This document shows positions 34,372-43,647 of a stretch of DNA of 64,000 bases, piece after piece. The first letter of the stretch is position 1. Each line of letters begins with the position of its first letter. The notes under the pieces were generated by a model, which worked only from the letters and a program-made list of their open reading frames with translations, made no database searches and had not been told where the DNA came from. Location of the stretch: positions 4,712,001-4,776,000 of the forward strand of contig NZ_JAUSYH010000001.1 in assembly GCF_030816715.1 (NCBI RefSeq), written 5' to 3'. A program made the translations under genes and the position numbers. The stretch comes from Streptomyces achromogenes (GTDB taxonomy: Bacteria; Actinomycetota; Actinomycetes; Streptomycetales; Streptomycetaceae).

Positions 34372-34716
34372 GTGATCCGTCTCCTTTTCTGAACGCCCGG
34401 ACAGGCGTTCGCGTCCCTCCCCTCCACTCCAGCGTTCGTGCGGGCGTGCGGATCCGCAAGCGGAGCACTCGGCGGCACGTGGCGGCTCGTCGCAGGGAAA
34501 GAACACGGCCCACAGACGGCCCGGTGAGACTCTGACGGCCCATGAACTGCCCTTCCGCGCAGGGCGGTGGCCGTTGCCCGAGAGAACCCTCTGGAGTTCC
34601 TCAACTCTGCTTTGGCCGCAGGGCGGGGCGGGCATCCCCCGTTCACGCGGCGCTCGGACGCCGCGCGAGGCGCCCACGGGGGGCCGCTTCGGGGGACAGG
34701 GAAGGAGGGTGACGCC
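34372..34716. other. Intergenic 345 bp upstream of the PLL-like and Cys-rich genes
   Basis: A divergent promoter region. The only structure is an inverted repeat GAACGCC-N6-GGCGTTC at 34391-34410, about 20 bp upstream of the PLL-like start and a possible operator. Nothing else stands out. Confidence 0.4.
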
Positions 34717-35052
34717 ATGTTCTTGGGCCTCATCCTGGCGGTGATCGTCATCGGGTTCGTGGTGGCCGTGGCGGCCAACGCGCGCAATCGCAGCTCCGTG
34801 CGGTCCCGCCGCGGCGGCCGGTCGCGCGGGGGTGACTCCTCCAGCAGCTCCGGCAGTTGGTGGGCGGGCGGCGCGGCCGGCGGGAGCGGCGCCTCCTGCA
34901 GTTCCGGCAGTTCCGGCAGTTCCGGCGGGCACCATGGCGGCCACCACGGCGGGCACTCGTGCGGCGGCTCGTCCTCGTCCTGCGGCGGAAGCTCGTCGTG
35001 CGGCGGCGGATCGTCCTGCGGCGGGGGCGGCGGATGCGGCGGAGGCAGCTGA
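34717..35052 (+). CDS. Small membrane protein with Gly/Ser/Cys/His-rich tail
   Basis: A 111-residue product from ATG 34717, with GAAGGAGGG 8 nt upstream. One membrane helix (FLGLILAVIVIGFVVAVAANA) is followed by a basic stretch (RNRSSVRSRRGGRSRGG) and then a tail of Ser/Gly with HHGGHHGGHSCGG and repeated SSCGG units. The Cys and His density would suit metal binding or disulfide cross-linking. The tail resembles those of TIGR04222-type membrane proteins, but the preceding conserved domain is absent. Function unknown. Confidence 0.7.
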   Translation: MFLGLILAVIVIGFVVAVAANARNRSSVRSRRGGRSRGGDSSSSSGSWWAGGAAGGSGASCSSGSSGSSGGHHGGHHGGHSCGGSSSSCGGSSSCGGGSSCGGGGGCGGGS

Positions 35053-35426
35053 CACGGGGCAGCTGAGCTCCCCGCGGGGAGCCGCATCCGGACCGCGGGG
35101 CCCGGCCGGCCACGGGCCCCGCGGTCACACCATGTGCCCGGGGCGGGCGCGAACGGCATGTGCCCCGCCCGCCTGGGCGTACGCCCAGGTTGAACAGTTG
35201 AGCTGTGGAGCCCCCCGAGGGATGGAAACCCCATGAAGTTGGGTAAAAACGCTGTTGCGGCCCCACACTTCATGATTCCCTCTAAAACACCGACGCAGCC
35301 CCTCACACCCTTCGGGCGTCCCGAGCGGACGACCTCCCGGGACCGGGCTGACCGGGGCGGTTCCCGGTGTCGACCGGGGTGCGCCGGACCTTCCTCCTCT
35401 TCTTTGCGTCTCCGCGGAGCCGACCC
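35053..35426. other. Intergenic 374 bp rich in palindromes
   Basis: No gene seen. It holds a 16-bp palindrome GCTCCCCGCGGGGAGC (35067-35082), the terminator at 35091-35126, an 18-bp perfect palindrome CCTGGGCGTACGCCCAGG (35172-35189), and about 200 bp of less GC-rich leader for the DUF2617 gene. Confidence 0.55.
35091..35126 (+). terminator. Terminator after the Cys-rich gene
   Basis: Perfect 13-bp stem GACCGCGGGGCCC/GGGCCCCGCGGTC, loop of 10 nt, 38 nt past the stop. Confidence 0.7.
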
Positions 35427-35963
35427 ATGCTCACGACCCTGAACACCTCCTACACCGACACGCGCGCGGCCGATCTCGCCTGGGCACTGGGGCGTGAACC
35501 GCTGCCTGCCCTCGCCACCCTCGACCTCGAACTGAACAACTCCAAGCTTCAGTTGAGACTGCTCGGTGCGTCGCACCAGGTGCTGCTGGAGGAGGAGCAG
35601 GCCAGTTGTTCGGAGACGGTGGCCTGCATCCCGGGCAGCAGCACCCCGCTCCCGCTGGGCGTCGCCAAGCGGGTCGGCGGCTGGGAGTACGAGTTCGCGG
35701 CGCGCGTCGAGGAGCTCTCGCCGGACCAGTTCGCGAGCCGCGCCCAGGAGCTCCTGGCCCTCGTCTCCGAGCACCCGTACGGTCTGGCCGGCGTCTTCCC
35801 CGGCAGCCCGCACGCCTTCACCGCACTGCTCGCCCAGCGCCACGAGGGGCATGTGCACTGGCGTACCTGGCACGCGTACCCGCAGGACGGGCAGCTGGTG
35901 GCGACGAGAACGCGGGTGGGCGTGCGCGTGCCGGTGTGCGCCGAGATCCCGTCCGGCGGGTGA
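35427..35963 (+). CDS. DUF2617 family protein
   Basis: A 178-residue cytosolic protein from ATG 35427. The sequence MLTTLNTSYTDTRAADL, LDLELNNSKLQLRLLGASHQVLLEEE, CSETVACIPGSSTPLPLGVAKRVGG and HPYGLAGVFPGSPHAFTALLAQRHEGHVHWRTWHAYPQ is typical of DUF2617, a conserved actinobacterial family of unknown function. It is usually found, as here, directly upstream of the membrane aminopropyltransferase gene. The only alternative, a start 20 codons earlier, lacks the family pattern. Confidence 0.9.
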   Translation: MLTTLNTSYTDTRAADLAWALGREPLPALATLDLELNNSKLQLRLLGASHQVLLEEEQASCSETVACIPGSSTPLPLGVAKRVGGWEYEFAARVEELSPDQFASRAQELLALVSEHPYGLAGVFPGSPHAFTALLAQRHEGHVHWRTWHAYPQDGQLVATRTRVGVRVPVCAEIPSGG

Positions 35964-36286
35964 GGCGTGGACCGGCGGCCAGGACCGGTGGGCCAGGACC
36001 GGCCAGGAACGGCGAGGGCGGGGCGTGGACCGGTGGGGCGACGCCGTGTGGGCGACGCGCTGCGGGGCCGGGGGCGGCCCGCCTGTCGCCGGCTGGGCCT
36101 GTCGCCGGACTGGCCTGTCCTCGGCCGGGCACGGCATCGGCCCGCCTGTCGCCGGCGGGCCTGACGGGTGGGGGACCCGGCGGCGGCCCGCCTTGCGGTG
36201 ACTCAAACGTGTGACCGCCCGGACGCCCCGAGTTCCACACGTGTGGGTGACGAAGGGCACCCGTGCCGTGACGTAACGTCGCAGTC
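35964..36286. repeat. Intergenic 323 bp with degenerate repeats
   Basis: No gene seen. Units of GCGTGGACCGGYGG (35966, 36023) with GGCCAGGACCGG copies between them, then GCCTGTCGCCGG units (near 36080-36155). The last 60 bp before 36287 are the leader of the aminopropyltransferase gene. Confidence 0.6.
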
Positions 36287-37927
36287 GTGATCGAACCGTA
36301 CGCACCGGCCCCGCCCGGCGCTCCGCCGCCCTGGCGGGGTCCCGCGCGGCTCCCCGTCCGGCCGGACACCGGGCGGCTGATGGTCCTCGCGTGCGTCTTC
36401 GTCTGCGCGGCCTGCGGTCTCGTCTACGAACTCGAACTGGTCGCGCTGGCGTCCTACTTGATGGGCGACTCCGTCACCCAGGCCTCCGTCGTGCTGTCGG
36501 TCATGGTCTTCGCGATGGGCCTCGGCTCCCTCGTCGCGAAACGGCTGCGCCGGTTCGCCGCGGCCGGCTTCGGAGTCCTGGAGGCGGCCCTCGCCCTGGT
36601 CGGCGGGTGCAGCGCCATGGCGCTGTACGCCGTGTTCGCCTGGACGGGCGGCTGGGGCGGCCTGTGGGCCGACGGCTCCCGCATCCTCCTCGTGGCGTTC
36701 TCCCTCGCCATCGGCCTGCTCATCGGGGCCGAGGCGCCGCTCCTCATGGAGCTGATCCAGCGCATCCGGCGGCAGGACGCGGGCGGCGCGGTGGCGGACC
36801 TGTTCGCCGCGGACTACGTGGGCGCGCTGGTCGGCGGCCTCGCCTTTCCGTTCCTGCTGCTGCCGTTCCTCGGCCAGCTGACGAGCTCCCTGCTGGTGGG
36901 CGCGGTCAACGTGGTCGCCGGGGCCGCCCTGGTGCTGGGCCTGTTCCGGCGCGACCTGACCTGCCGGGCCCGCTGCCTCCTGCTCCTCGCCAACATCGCC
37001 GTCCTCGGCGTCCTCGCCTCCGCCGCCGTCCTCGTCGACGACTTCGAACGGGCGGCGAGGCAGGCGGTGTACGGCGGCGACGTGCGGGTGGCGGTGCAGA
37101 CGGGCGTCCAGGAGATCGTGCTGACCGGCGGCGCCGACGGCCGCCCCCTCGACCTCTATCTGGACGGCCGCCTCCGCTTCGCGGGCCGTGACGAGCGCAG
37201 GTACCACGAGGCGCTCGTCCAGCCGGCGATGAGCGGCCCGCACGCGCGCGTGCTGATCCTCGGCGGCGGCGACGGTCTCGCCGCCCGCGAAGCCCTCGGC
37301 CGGCCCGGCGTGCGCCGCGTCGACGTCGTCGCGCCCGACCCCGGACTGGTCCGGCTGGCCCGCACCGACCCGGCCCTGTCGAGCCTCAACGGCCACGCCT
37401 TCGGCGACCCGCGCGTCCTGGTGGCCGCCGGGGACGCCTTCCAGTGGCTGCGCGGGGCCCCTCCGGCGACGTACGACGTGGTCGTCGCGGATCTGCCCGA
37501 TCCCGGCATCACGGCGAGCACCAAGCTCTACTCCCAGGAGTTCTACGGTCTGGCCCGCCGCGTCCTGGCTCCCGGCGGCCGCCTCGTGGTGCACGCCGGA
37601 CCGGTCGCGAGCCGGCCCCGGGTGTTCTGGACCGTCGAGGCGACGCTGCGCGCGGCCGGCCTGCACACCACCCCCTACCGGGTGGACGGCCGCGGCACCG
37701 GCCGCACCGGCGGCCCCGACCGCCTCGCCGGCGACGCCTTCCGGGCCCCCCGCGACTGGGGCTTCGTCCTGGCCGCCGCCGACGCCCGCCCGCCGATGCG
37801 CCTCGACGCGCGCGAGCGCCCTCCGCGCACGCTGACCCAGGCGGCCCTGATCGCGGACGCCCGGGCGGCCGAGGCGGACCGGGTGTCCGGAGTGCCGTCC
37901 TCGACGCTGGTGCACCCGCGGTACTGA
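36287..37927 (+). CDS. Membrane-bound spermidine-synthase-like aminopropyltransferase
   Basis: A 546-residue protein from GTG 36287. Residues about 25-240 form seven or so membrane segments (CAACGLVYELELVALASYLMGDSVTQASVVLSVMVFAMGLGS...). Residues about 260-500 are the aminopropyltransferase Rossmann domain: VLILGGGDGLAAREAL near 325, the acidic VDVVAPDP, then VVVADLPDPG and TKLYSQEFYGL. This two-part form is common in actinobacteria and likely acts on polyamines or another amine using decarboxylated SAM; the substrate is unproven. It follows DUF2617 in the same direction. The stop codon lies within the first unit of a 28-bp tandem array. Confidence 0.9.
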   Translation: MIEPYAPAPPGAPPPWRGPARLPVRPDTGRLMVLACVFVCAACGLVYELELVALASYLMGDSVTQASVVLSVMVFAMGLGSLVAKRLRRFAAAGFGVLEAALALVGGCSAMALYAVFAWTGGWGGLWADGSRILLVAFSLAIGLLIGAEAPLLMELIQRIRRQDAGGAVADLFAADYVGALVGGLAFPFLLLPFLGQLTSSLLVGAVNVVAGAALVLGLFRRDLTCRARCLLLLANIAVLGVLASAAVLVDDFERAARQAVYGGDVRVAVQTGVQEIVLTGGADGRPLDLYLDGRLRFAGRDERRYHEALVQPAMSGPHARVLILGGGDGLAAREALGRPGVRRVDVVAPDPGLVRLARTDPALSSLNGHAFGDPRVLVAAGDAFQWLRGAPPATYDVVVADLPDPGITASTKLYSQEFYGLARRVLAPGGRLVVHAGPVASRPRVFWTVEATLRAAGLHTTPYRVDGRGTGRTGGPDRLAGDAFRAPRDWGFVLAAADARPPMRLDARERPPRTLTQAALIADARAAEADRVSGVPSSTLVHPRY

Positions 37928-38026
37928 CCTGACGCCGGTGCGGTGGGGGTACTGGCATGACGCCGGTGCATCCGAGGTACTGGCGTGACGCGGGGCGGGC
38001 GAGGTACTGACGTGACGCCGCGTGCC
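37920..38026 (+). repeat. 28-bp tandem array anchored on the aminopropyltransferase stop
   Basis: Four units starting at 37920, 37948, 37976 and 38003, each beginning GGTACTGRC-TGACG. The first covers the last codon and TGA of the gene; the rest lie downstream. Confidence 0.88.
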
Positions 38027-38191
38027 GTAAAGGGGACGCGCCCGGCGGCGGAAGGCGAACCGGCCGGTCGCCGGACGGGGAGCGGGGCGTCGACGCGGTC
38101 GTGCGGGGCGTACCACCCGCCCGGTCCCGGGGGAGGCCGAATCCGGTTTCGCCGGGTGCTTTCCGGTCCCGCGTGGGTAGGCTCGGGACTT

Positions 38192-39121
38192 ATGGAGCAA
38201 GAGGTGTTCGTTCCGGTTCCGGCCGAGCGACTGAGGGCGGCCCTCGCCGATCCCGCGCAGGTGGCCCGTGCGGTTCCCGGGCTCCAGCAGGACGCGGGCA
38301 CCGAGCCCGTCGCGGGCCGGCTGAAGGTGCGGATCGGCGGCCACACCATCACCTACCGGGGGACGGCACGCGTCTCGGCGCGCGAGAACGGCGGCTACGC
38401 CGTGGAGGGCGACGGGACGGAGGTCCGCGGCGGCGGGACGGTCAAGCTGAGCCTCGCCCTCCGGCTGCGGGAGGCCGACGCGGGCACCACGCTGCGCTTC
38501 GAGGGGACGGCGTCGGCGGACGGCCGGGTCGCGGAACTGCCCTCCGAGGCGGTCGACTCGGCGGTTGCCCGGCTGCTCAACCGTTTCGCGGCGAATCTGG
38601 GAGTGTCGGCCGCCGCGGACGAGCAGACCGAATCCGGCACGAGCGACGGCACCGGCCCCGAGGACGACGTCCGAGGCGATCACCAGGACGGTCAGAACGC
38701 CGCCGCCCCGGTGGCCGGCACCCCCGACGCCAGGGACGACGCCGATCGGGACGCCGACGCGCGAGACGCCGACGCGCGAGACGCCGGTGCGTCCGACGAC
38801 GTCGCCGATCCGGACGCCGCGGACGACGTCGACGAACCCGTGGTCCCCGCGACCGTCTTCGAGACGGCGGCGCTCCCCTCCGAGCTCGAGGACCTCACGG
38901 GCCCCGCGCAGCCGCCCGCCGAGGCCGCGCACGCGCGCCGCACGATGATCGGCCGCAGCGCCGAGGAGGTCGACCACGCTCCGCCGCGCGGGCGCTACGC
39001 GCCGGTCCCCGCCCCGCAGACCGTCATGCCGAACAGCGCGCTGCGGTGGGCGGCCCCGGCGGCCGCACTGGTCGTGGCGTCCGCGATCGTGGTCGGCAGG
39101 GCGCTGCGCCGGCGCGGTTAG
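38192..39121 (+). CDS. SRPBCC/CoxG-like protein with C-terminal membrane anchor
   Basis: A 309-residue protein from ATG 38192. Residues 1-150 are a START/SRPBCC (CoxG-like) domain: EVFVPVPAERLRAALADPAQVARAVPGLQQ, then VRIGGHTITYRGTARVSAREN, FEGTASADGRVAEL and VDSAVARLLNRFAANL. Residues about 150-240 are a very acidic linker with DADARDADARDAG repeats. Residues about 283-303 are one membrane segment followed by GRALRRRG. CoxG-like proteins recruit CO-dehydrogenase-family enzymes to the membrane, but no such enzyme is encoded nearby, so the partner is unknown. Confidence 0.82.
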   Translation: MEQEVFVPVPAERLRAALADPAQVARAVPGLQQDAGTEPVAGRLKVRIGGHTITYRGTARVSARENGGYAVEGDGTEVRGGGTVKLSLALRLREADAGTTLRFEGTASADGRVAELPSEAVDSAVARLLNRFAANLGVSAAADEQTESGTSDGTGPEDDVRGDHQDGQNAAAPVAGTPDARDDADRDADARDADARDAGASDDVADPDAADDVDEPVVPATVFETAALPSELEDLTGPAQPPAEAAHARRTMIGRSAEEVDHAPPRGRYAPVPAPQTVMPNSALRWAAPAAALVVASAIVVGRALRRRG

Positions 39122-39209
39122 GACGGATCGGGGCCGGTCCGGGGGCGGCCCGGCCCGTCCGCGGGCCCTGCTCCTCAGGTGGCCCCGACCGCCCCAGTAG
39201 GGTCGTCCC

Positions 39210-40007
39210 GTGAGTGACGAAGAGATCACGCTGACCGCGGGCGACGCGGAGGCGACCGTGCAGCCGGGCAACGGCGGCCGGGTCGGGGGGCTGCGCGTCG
39301 GCGGCCTCGAACTGCTGCGCCAGGGCGAGCGGTTCGGCTGCTTCCCGATGGTCCCCTGGTGCGGGAGGATCCGCGACGGGTACTTCCACAACGGCGCGAC
39401 CGTCCACCGGATGCCGCTCAACGCCGCGCCGAACGCCATCCACGGCACCGCCCGCGACGGCGCCTGGAAAGTCGCCCGGCGCACGGCCGACGAGGTCGTG
39501 CTGACGTACGAACTGGTGGCGCCCTGGCCCTACCCCGGCCTGGTCACCCAGGTGTTCGCGCTGACCGAGGACGCGCTGACGATCCGGATGTCCGTGGAGA
39601 CGTACGACTCCTCCTTCCCGGCGCAGATCGGCTGGCACCCCTGGTTCAACCGCAACCTGGGCGGCCCGGACGCCCAGGACGTGCGGGTCGCCTTCGACCC
39701 CGCCTGGCAGGAGCAGCGCGGCGACGACCATCTGCCGACCGGTGAGCGCGTCGAGCCGAAGCCGGGCCCGTGGGACGACTGCTTCGGCATGCCCGGCGGC
39801 GTCGACGTCACCCTCACCTGGCCCGGGCAGCTGGAGCTGAAGGTGACCAGTCCCGAGAAGTGGGTCGTCGTCTACGACGAGCAGGAGGCGGCGGTGTGCG
39901 TGGAGCCGCAGACCGGCCCGCCGAACGGACTGAACACCCTCCCGCGCCTGGTCACGCCGTTGGAGCCGCTCGAGGCCGCGACGACCTGGTCCTGGTCGCG
40001 GCTCTAA
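39210..40007 (+). CDS. Aldose 1-epimerase (mutarotase) family protein
   Basis: A 265-residue beta-supersandwich protein from GTG 39210. GERFGCFPMVPWCGRIRDGYFHNGATVHRMPLN, NAIHGTARDGAWKV (first catalytic His) and SFPAQIGWHPWFNRNL (second His) give the galactose-mutarotase layout, and VCVEPQTGPPNGLN carries the catalytic Glu. It interconverts sugar anomers. It lies 10 bp upstream of pyrE in the same direction and is likely co-transcribed, a conserved Streptomyces pairing. Confidence 0.92.
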   Translation: MSDEEITLTAGDAEATVQPGNGGRVGGLRVGGLELLRQGERFGCFPMVPWCGRIRDGYFHNGATVHRMPLNAAPNAIHGTARDGAWKVARRTADEVVLTYELVAPWPYPGLVTQVFALTEDALTIRMSVETYDSSFPAQIGWHPWFNRNLGGPDAQDVRVAFDPAWQEQRGDDHLPTGERVEPKPGPWDDCFGMPGGVDVTLTWPGQLELKVTSPEKWVVVYDEQEAAVCVEPQTGPPNGLNTLPRLVTPLEPLEAATTWSWSRL

Positions 40008-40017
40008 GCTGAGGGGC

Positions 40018-40590
40018 ATGACGGACGTCAACGGAACAACGCCGCCCGGCGCACGCGGCGCGCTGCTGCAGCTGATCAAGGACAAGGCCGTGGTGCACGG
40101 CAAGGTCACCCTGTCGTCGGGGCTGGAGGCGGACTACTACGTCGACCTCCGCCGCGTCACCCTCGACGGGGAGGCCGCCCCGCTGGTCGGGCAGGTGCTG
40201 CTCGACCTCACCGCGGACCTCGACTTCGACGCGGTGGGCGGTCTGACCATGGGCGCCGACCCGGTGGCCGGCGCGATGCTGCACGCGGCCGCCGCCCGCG
40301 GCCGCAGGCTGGACGCCTTCGTCGTGCGCAAGGCGGCGAAGGCGCACGGGCTCCAGCGGCGCGTCGAGGGCCCGGAGATCAGGGGCCGCCGGGTCCTGGT
40401 CGTCGAGGACACCTCCACCACCGGCGGCTCGCCGCTGACCGCGGTGGAGGCCGTGCGCGAGGCGGGCGCGGAGGTGGTGGCGGTGGCGACCATCGTGGAC
40501 CGGGCGACCGGAGCGGACGAGAAGATCCGCGCGGGCGCGGGCGTGCCCTACCTGTTCGCCTTCTCGAAGGACGAGCTCGGCCTGGACTGA
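40018..40590 (+). CDS. pyrE: Orotate phosphoribosyltransferase
   Basis: A 190-residue type I phosphoribosyltransferase from ATG 40018. FxLxSGxxxxxYVDLR is seen as KVTLSSGLEADYYVDLRRVTL. The flexible loop contributes VRKAAKAHGLQRRVEG, and the PRPP motif is RRVLVVEDTSTTGGSPLTAVEAVREAG. It makes OMP from orotate and PRPP in pyrimidine synthesis. Spacing to the epimerase is 10 bp. Its downstream region is filled by a 22-bp-type repeat before fba. Confidence 0.96.
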   Translation: MTDVNGTTPPGARGALLQLIKDKAVVHGKVTLSSGLEADYYVDLRRVTLDGEAAPLVGQVLLDLTADLDFDAVGGLTMGADPVAGAMLHAAAARGRRLDAFVVRKAAKAHGLQRRVEGPEIRGRRVLVVEDTSTTGGSPLTAVEAVREAGAEVVAVATIVDRATGADEKIRAGAGVPYLFAFSKDELGLD

Positions 40591-40905
40591 CCCGGCCCCG
40601 CCCAGGGCTCTCGCCCGACCGGCGCACGGGCTCACGCCGAACCCCCCTGGGGCCGTGCCCGACCCTTCCGGGGCCGTGGCCGGCCCGCCCAGGGCTCTCG
40701 CCTTGACCCGCCCTGGGGCCGTGCCCGACCCGCCCTGGGGCCGTGCCCGACCAGCCCCGGGGCTGTGCCCGACCCGCCCTGTGGACAGGGCCTGGACCAT
40801 TCGTGCAGGTCTGGGAAGATGGGGCCGACGACGACGTCGAACCCCAAGGTCTAGGTCAGGGCCGCAGTACGCACATCGCCGACCGCACAATCAAGGAGCG
40901 GACAG
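40591..40905. repeat. Intergenic 315 bp: repeat array and fba promoter region
   Basis: From about 40640 to 40790 several degenerate copies of a 22-bp unit (CCCGACCCGCCCTGGGGCCG-type) fill the space after pyrE. The remaining 110 bp upstream of fba are unique, with AAGGAGCGG before the ATG; no clear -35/-10 is seen. Confidence 0.65.
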
Positions 40906-41937
40906 ATGCCCATCGCAACCCCCGAGGTCTACAACGAGATGCTCGACCGGGCGAAGGCAGGCAAGTTCGCCTACCCGGCCATCAACGTCACCTCGACGCA
41001 GACCCTGCACGCGGCGCTGCGCGGCTTCGCCGAGGCGGAGAGCGACGGCATCATCCAGATCTCCACGGGTGGCGCCGAGTTCCTGGGCGGCCAGTACAGC
41101 AAGGAGATGGTCACGGGTTCCGTGGCCCTCGCCGAGTTCGCGCACATCGTCGCCGAGAAGTACCCGGTCACCGTGGCGCTGCACACGGACCACTGCCCGA
41201 AGGACAAGCTCGACGGGTACGTACGTCCGCTGCTCGCGGTCTCCGAGGAGCGCGTGAAGGCGGGCCGCAACCCGCTGTTCCAGTCCCACATGTGGGACGG
41301 TTCCGCCGAGACCCTCGCCGACAACCTGGCCATCGCGCAGGAACTGCTCGCCCGCGCCGCCGCCGCGAAGATCATCCTCGAGGTGGAGATCACCCCGACC
41401 GGCGGCGAGGAGGACGGCGTCTCGCACGAGATCAACGACTCCCTGTACACGACCGTCGACGACGCCGTGCGCACCGTCGAGGCGCTCGGCCTGGGCGAGA
41501 AGGGCCGCTACCTGCTGGCCGCGTCCTTCGGCAACGTCCACGGCGTGTACAAGCCGGGCAACGTGGTGCTCCGTCCCGACCTGCTCAAGGAGCTGAACGA
41601 GGGCGTCGCCGCGAAGTACGGCAAGCCGGCCGGCTCCCAGCCGTTCGACTTCGTCTTCCACGGCGGCTCCGGCTCCACCGCGGAGGAGATCGCGACCGCG
41701 CTGGACAACGGCGTCGTCAAGATGAACCTCGACACGGACACGCAGTACGCCTTCACGCGTCCGGTCGCCGACCACATGTTCAAGAACTACGACGGCGTCC
41801 TGAAGGTCGACGGCGAGGTCGGCTCCAAGAAGACCTACGACCCGCGCACCTGGGGCAAGCTGGCCGAGGCGGGCATGGCCGCGCGCGTCGTCGAGGCCAC
41901 GCAGCACCTGCGTTCCGCGGGCCAGAAGATCAAGTAA
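40906..41937 (+). CDS. fba: Fructose-bisphosphate aldolase, class II
   Basis: A 343-residue zinc aldolase: YPAINVTSTQTLHAALRGFAEAESDGIIQISTGGAEF, VALHTDHCPKDKLDGYVRPLL (catalytic Asp and zinc His), EVEITPTGGEEDGVSHE, AASFGNVHGVYKPGNVVLRPDLL (zinc His) and DFVFHGGSGSTAEEI (zinc His and phosphate loop). It cleaves fructose-1,6-bisphosphate in glycolysis and works in reverse in gluconeogenesis. AAGGAGCGG lies 9 nt before ATG 40906. It is monocistronic, with a strong hairpin 7 nt after the stop. Confidence 0.97.
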   Translation: MPIATPEVYNEMLDRAKAGKFAYPAINVTSTQTLHAALRGFAEAESDGIIQISTGGAEFLGGQYSKEMVTGSVALAEFAHIVAEKYPVTVALHTDHCPKDKLDGYVRPLLAVSEERVKAGRNPLFQSHMWDGSAETLADNLAIAQELLARAAAAKIILEVEITPTGGEEDGVSHEINDSLYTTVDDAVRTVEALGLGEKGRYLLAASFGNVHGVYKPGNVVLRPDLLKELNEGVAAKYGKPAGSQPFDFVFHGGSGSTAEEIATALDNGVVKMNLDTDTQYAFTRPVADHMFKNYDGVLKVDGEVGSKKTYDPRTWGKLAEAGMAARVVEATQHLRSAGQKIK

Positions 41938-41944
41938 CCCTCCG

Positions 41945-41968
41945 GTGCGGTCCCCCAGGGGACCGCAC
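41945..41968 (+). terminator. Terminator of fba
   Basis: Perfect inverted repeat GTGCGGTCCCC/GGGGACCGCAC with a minimal loop, starting 7 nt after the fba stop. Confidence 0.85.
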
Positions 41969-42043
41969 GGACTCGCATCGCACCGGGCCCGGCGTTCGTC
42001 AGCATCCTGTCTGACACGCCGGGCTCGCTGTATACCTGGGGGC

Positions 42044-43510
42044 ATGCCCGACGTCCGGCTGGCCTCACCCCGCGGCAGATGGATCCTGCTCACCACCGTG
42101 CTCGGCTCCAGCATGGCCTTGCTGGACTCGACCGTCATCAACGTGGCGCTGCCGCGCATCGGCCGTGACCTGGACGCCGACCTCGCCGCCCTGCAGTGGA
42201 CCGTCAACGCGTACATGGTGACGCTGGCCGGGCTGATCCTGCTCGGCGGCTCCCTCGGCGACCGCTACGGGCGGCGCAAGGTGTTCGTGGTGGGGGTGGT
42301 GTGGTTCGCCGCCGCCTCGCTGCTGTGCGGGCTGGCCCCGAACGCGGGCGTGCTGGTGGCCGCGCGGGCGCTGCAGGGCGTCGGCGGCGCCCTCCTCACC
42401 CCGGGTTCCCTCGCGCTCATCCAGGCCTCCTTCCACCCCGACGACCGGGGGCGGGCGGTGGGGCTGTGGTCGGGGTTCGGGGGCGTCGGCGCGGCCGTCG
42501 GGCCGTTCCTGGGCGGCTGGCTGGTGGACGGTCCGGGCTGGCGGTGGGTGTTTCTGCTGAACCTGCCGCTGGCCGCGGTGTGCGTGCCGGTGGCGCTGCG
42601 GCACGTTCCCGAGTCGCGGGACCGGCTCGCGCACGGCCGGTTCGACGTCCTCGGCGCGGTGCTCGGGGCGCTCGCGCTCGCGCTGGTGACGTACGCGCTG
42701 ATCGAGGCGCCGGGCGGTTCGGCTGCCGTCGTGGCGGCGGGCGTCGCCGGAGTGGCGGCCGGGGCGGCGTTCGTCGTCGTGGAGCGGCGGCGGCCGGACC
42801 CGATGATGCCGACGGACGTCTTCGCGTCCCGCCAGTTCACCGCCGTCAACCTGGTCACGCTGTGCGTGTACGCGGCCTTCGGCGGCTTCTTCTTCCTCTC
42901 CGCGGTCCAGTTGCAGACGGTGGTGGGCTGGTCGGCCCTCGGCGCCGGCACGGCGCTGCTGCCGACGACCGTGCTGATGCTGCTGCTGTCCGCGCGCTCC
43001 GGCGAGCTGGCCGAGCGGATCGGGCCGCGGCTGCCGCTCACCGTCGGGCCGCTGCTGTGCGCGGCCGGGATGCTGCTGATGCTGCGGGTCGGGCCGGACG
43101 CCTCGTACGTCGCGGACGTGCTGCCCGCGGTGCTCGTCCTGGGCCTGGGCATGGTGACGCTGGTCGCTCCGCTGACCGCGACCGTCCTGGCCTCGGTGGA
43201 CGTCGGCAGGGCCGGTCTGGCCAGCGGAGTCAACAACGCGGCGGCGCGGGCGGCGGGCCTGGTCGCGGTCGCCGCGCTGCCCCTGCTGACGGGCATGGGC
43301 CCTGAGACGTACCGCTCGGCGGACGCCTTCGACGAGGCGTTCGGGCAGGCCATGGTGATCTGCGCGGCGGCGCTGGCGGCGGGCTCGCTGACGGCGTTCC
43401 TCACCGTGCGGCGGCCGCCGCCGGAATGCCGCAGGCCGGAGTGCAGGACGCACGGCAGCGTCCTGGCCCCGCCGATCGAGGGGCAACAGGCGCGCAAGCG
43501 ACTCGGGTAG
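42044..43510 (+). CDS. MFS drug:H+ exporter, DHA2 (14-TMS) family
   Basis: A 488-residue transporter from ATG 42044. It shows the DHA2 signature set: motif D1 LDSTVINVALPRIGRDLDADLAALQWTVNAYMVTLAG, motif A GGSLGDRYGRRKVF, and motif C GGVGAAVGPFLGGWLVDGPGWRWVFLLNLP. About fourteen membrane segments can be counted. It would export small toxic or antibiotic compounds, substrate unknown. The hydrophilic end (RRPPPECRRPECRTHGS...) is unusually Cys/Arg-rich. No regulator gene is adjacent. Its final codons and TAG recur 52 bp downstream within the following repeat. Confidence 0.9.
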   Translation: MPDVRLASPRGRWILLTTVLGSSMALLDSTVINVALPRIGRDLDADLAALQWTVNAYMVTLAGLILLGGSLGDRYGRRKVFVVGVVWFAAASLLCGLAPNAGVLVAARALQGVGGALLTPGSLALIQASFHPDDRGRAVGLWSGFGGVGAAVGPFLGGWLVDGPGWRWVFLLNLPLAAVCVPVALRHVPESRDRLAHGRFDVLGAVLGALALALVTYALIEAPGGSAAVVAAGVAGVAAGAAFVVVERRRPDPMMPTDVFASRQFTAVNLVTLCVYAAFGGFFFLSAVQLQTVVGWSALGAGTALLPTTVLMLLLSARSGELAERIGPRLPLTVGPLLCAAGMLLMLRVGPDASYVADVLPAVLVLGLGMVTLVAPLTATVLASVDVGRAGLASGVNNAAARAAGLVAVAALPLLTGMGPETYRSADAFDEAFGQAMVICAAALAAGSLTAFLTVRRPPPECRRPECRTHGSVLAPPIEGQQARKRLG

Positions 43511-43613
43511 GGGGCACCGGTCCGGCGGAGTGGGGCATCGGGCGTGCGAGCGACTCGGGTAGGGGGGCACCGGTCCGGCGGTGTAGGGGGCGCCGGTCCG
43601 GCGGACGGGCGTC
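43499..43613 (+). repeat. 52-bp-period repeat anchored on the MFS stop
   Basis: CGACTCGGGTAG (last codons plus stop, 43499) recurs at 43551, each time followed by GGGGGCACCGGTCCGGCGG; a third partial copy follows near 43583. Confidence 0.85.
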
Positions 43614-43647
43614 TGGCGCGGGGCGGGGAGTGGAGGAGACTGGAGCC

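Noticed and set aside
36203..39484. 1093-codon open frame on the minus strand
   Set aside because: Antisense shadow of the aminopropyltransferase and SRPBCC genes; composition is Arg/Gly/Pro/His-rich, without domains, and the plus-strand genes have clear families.
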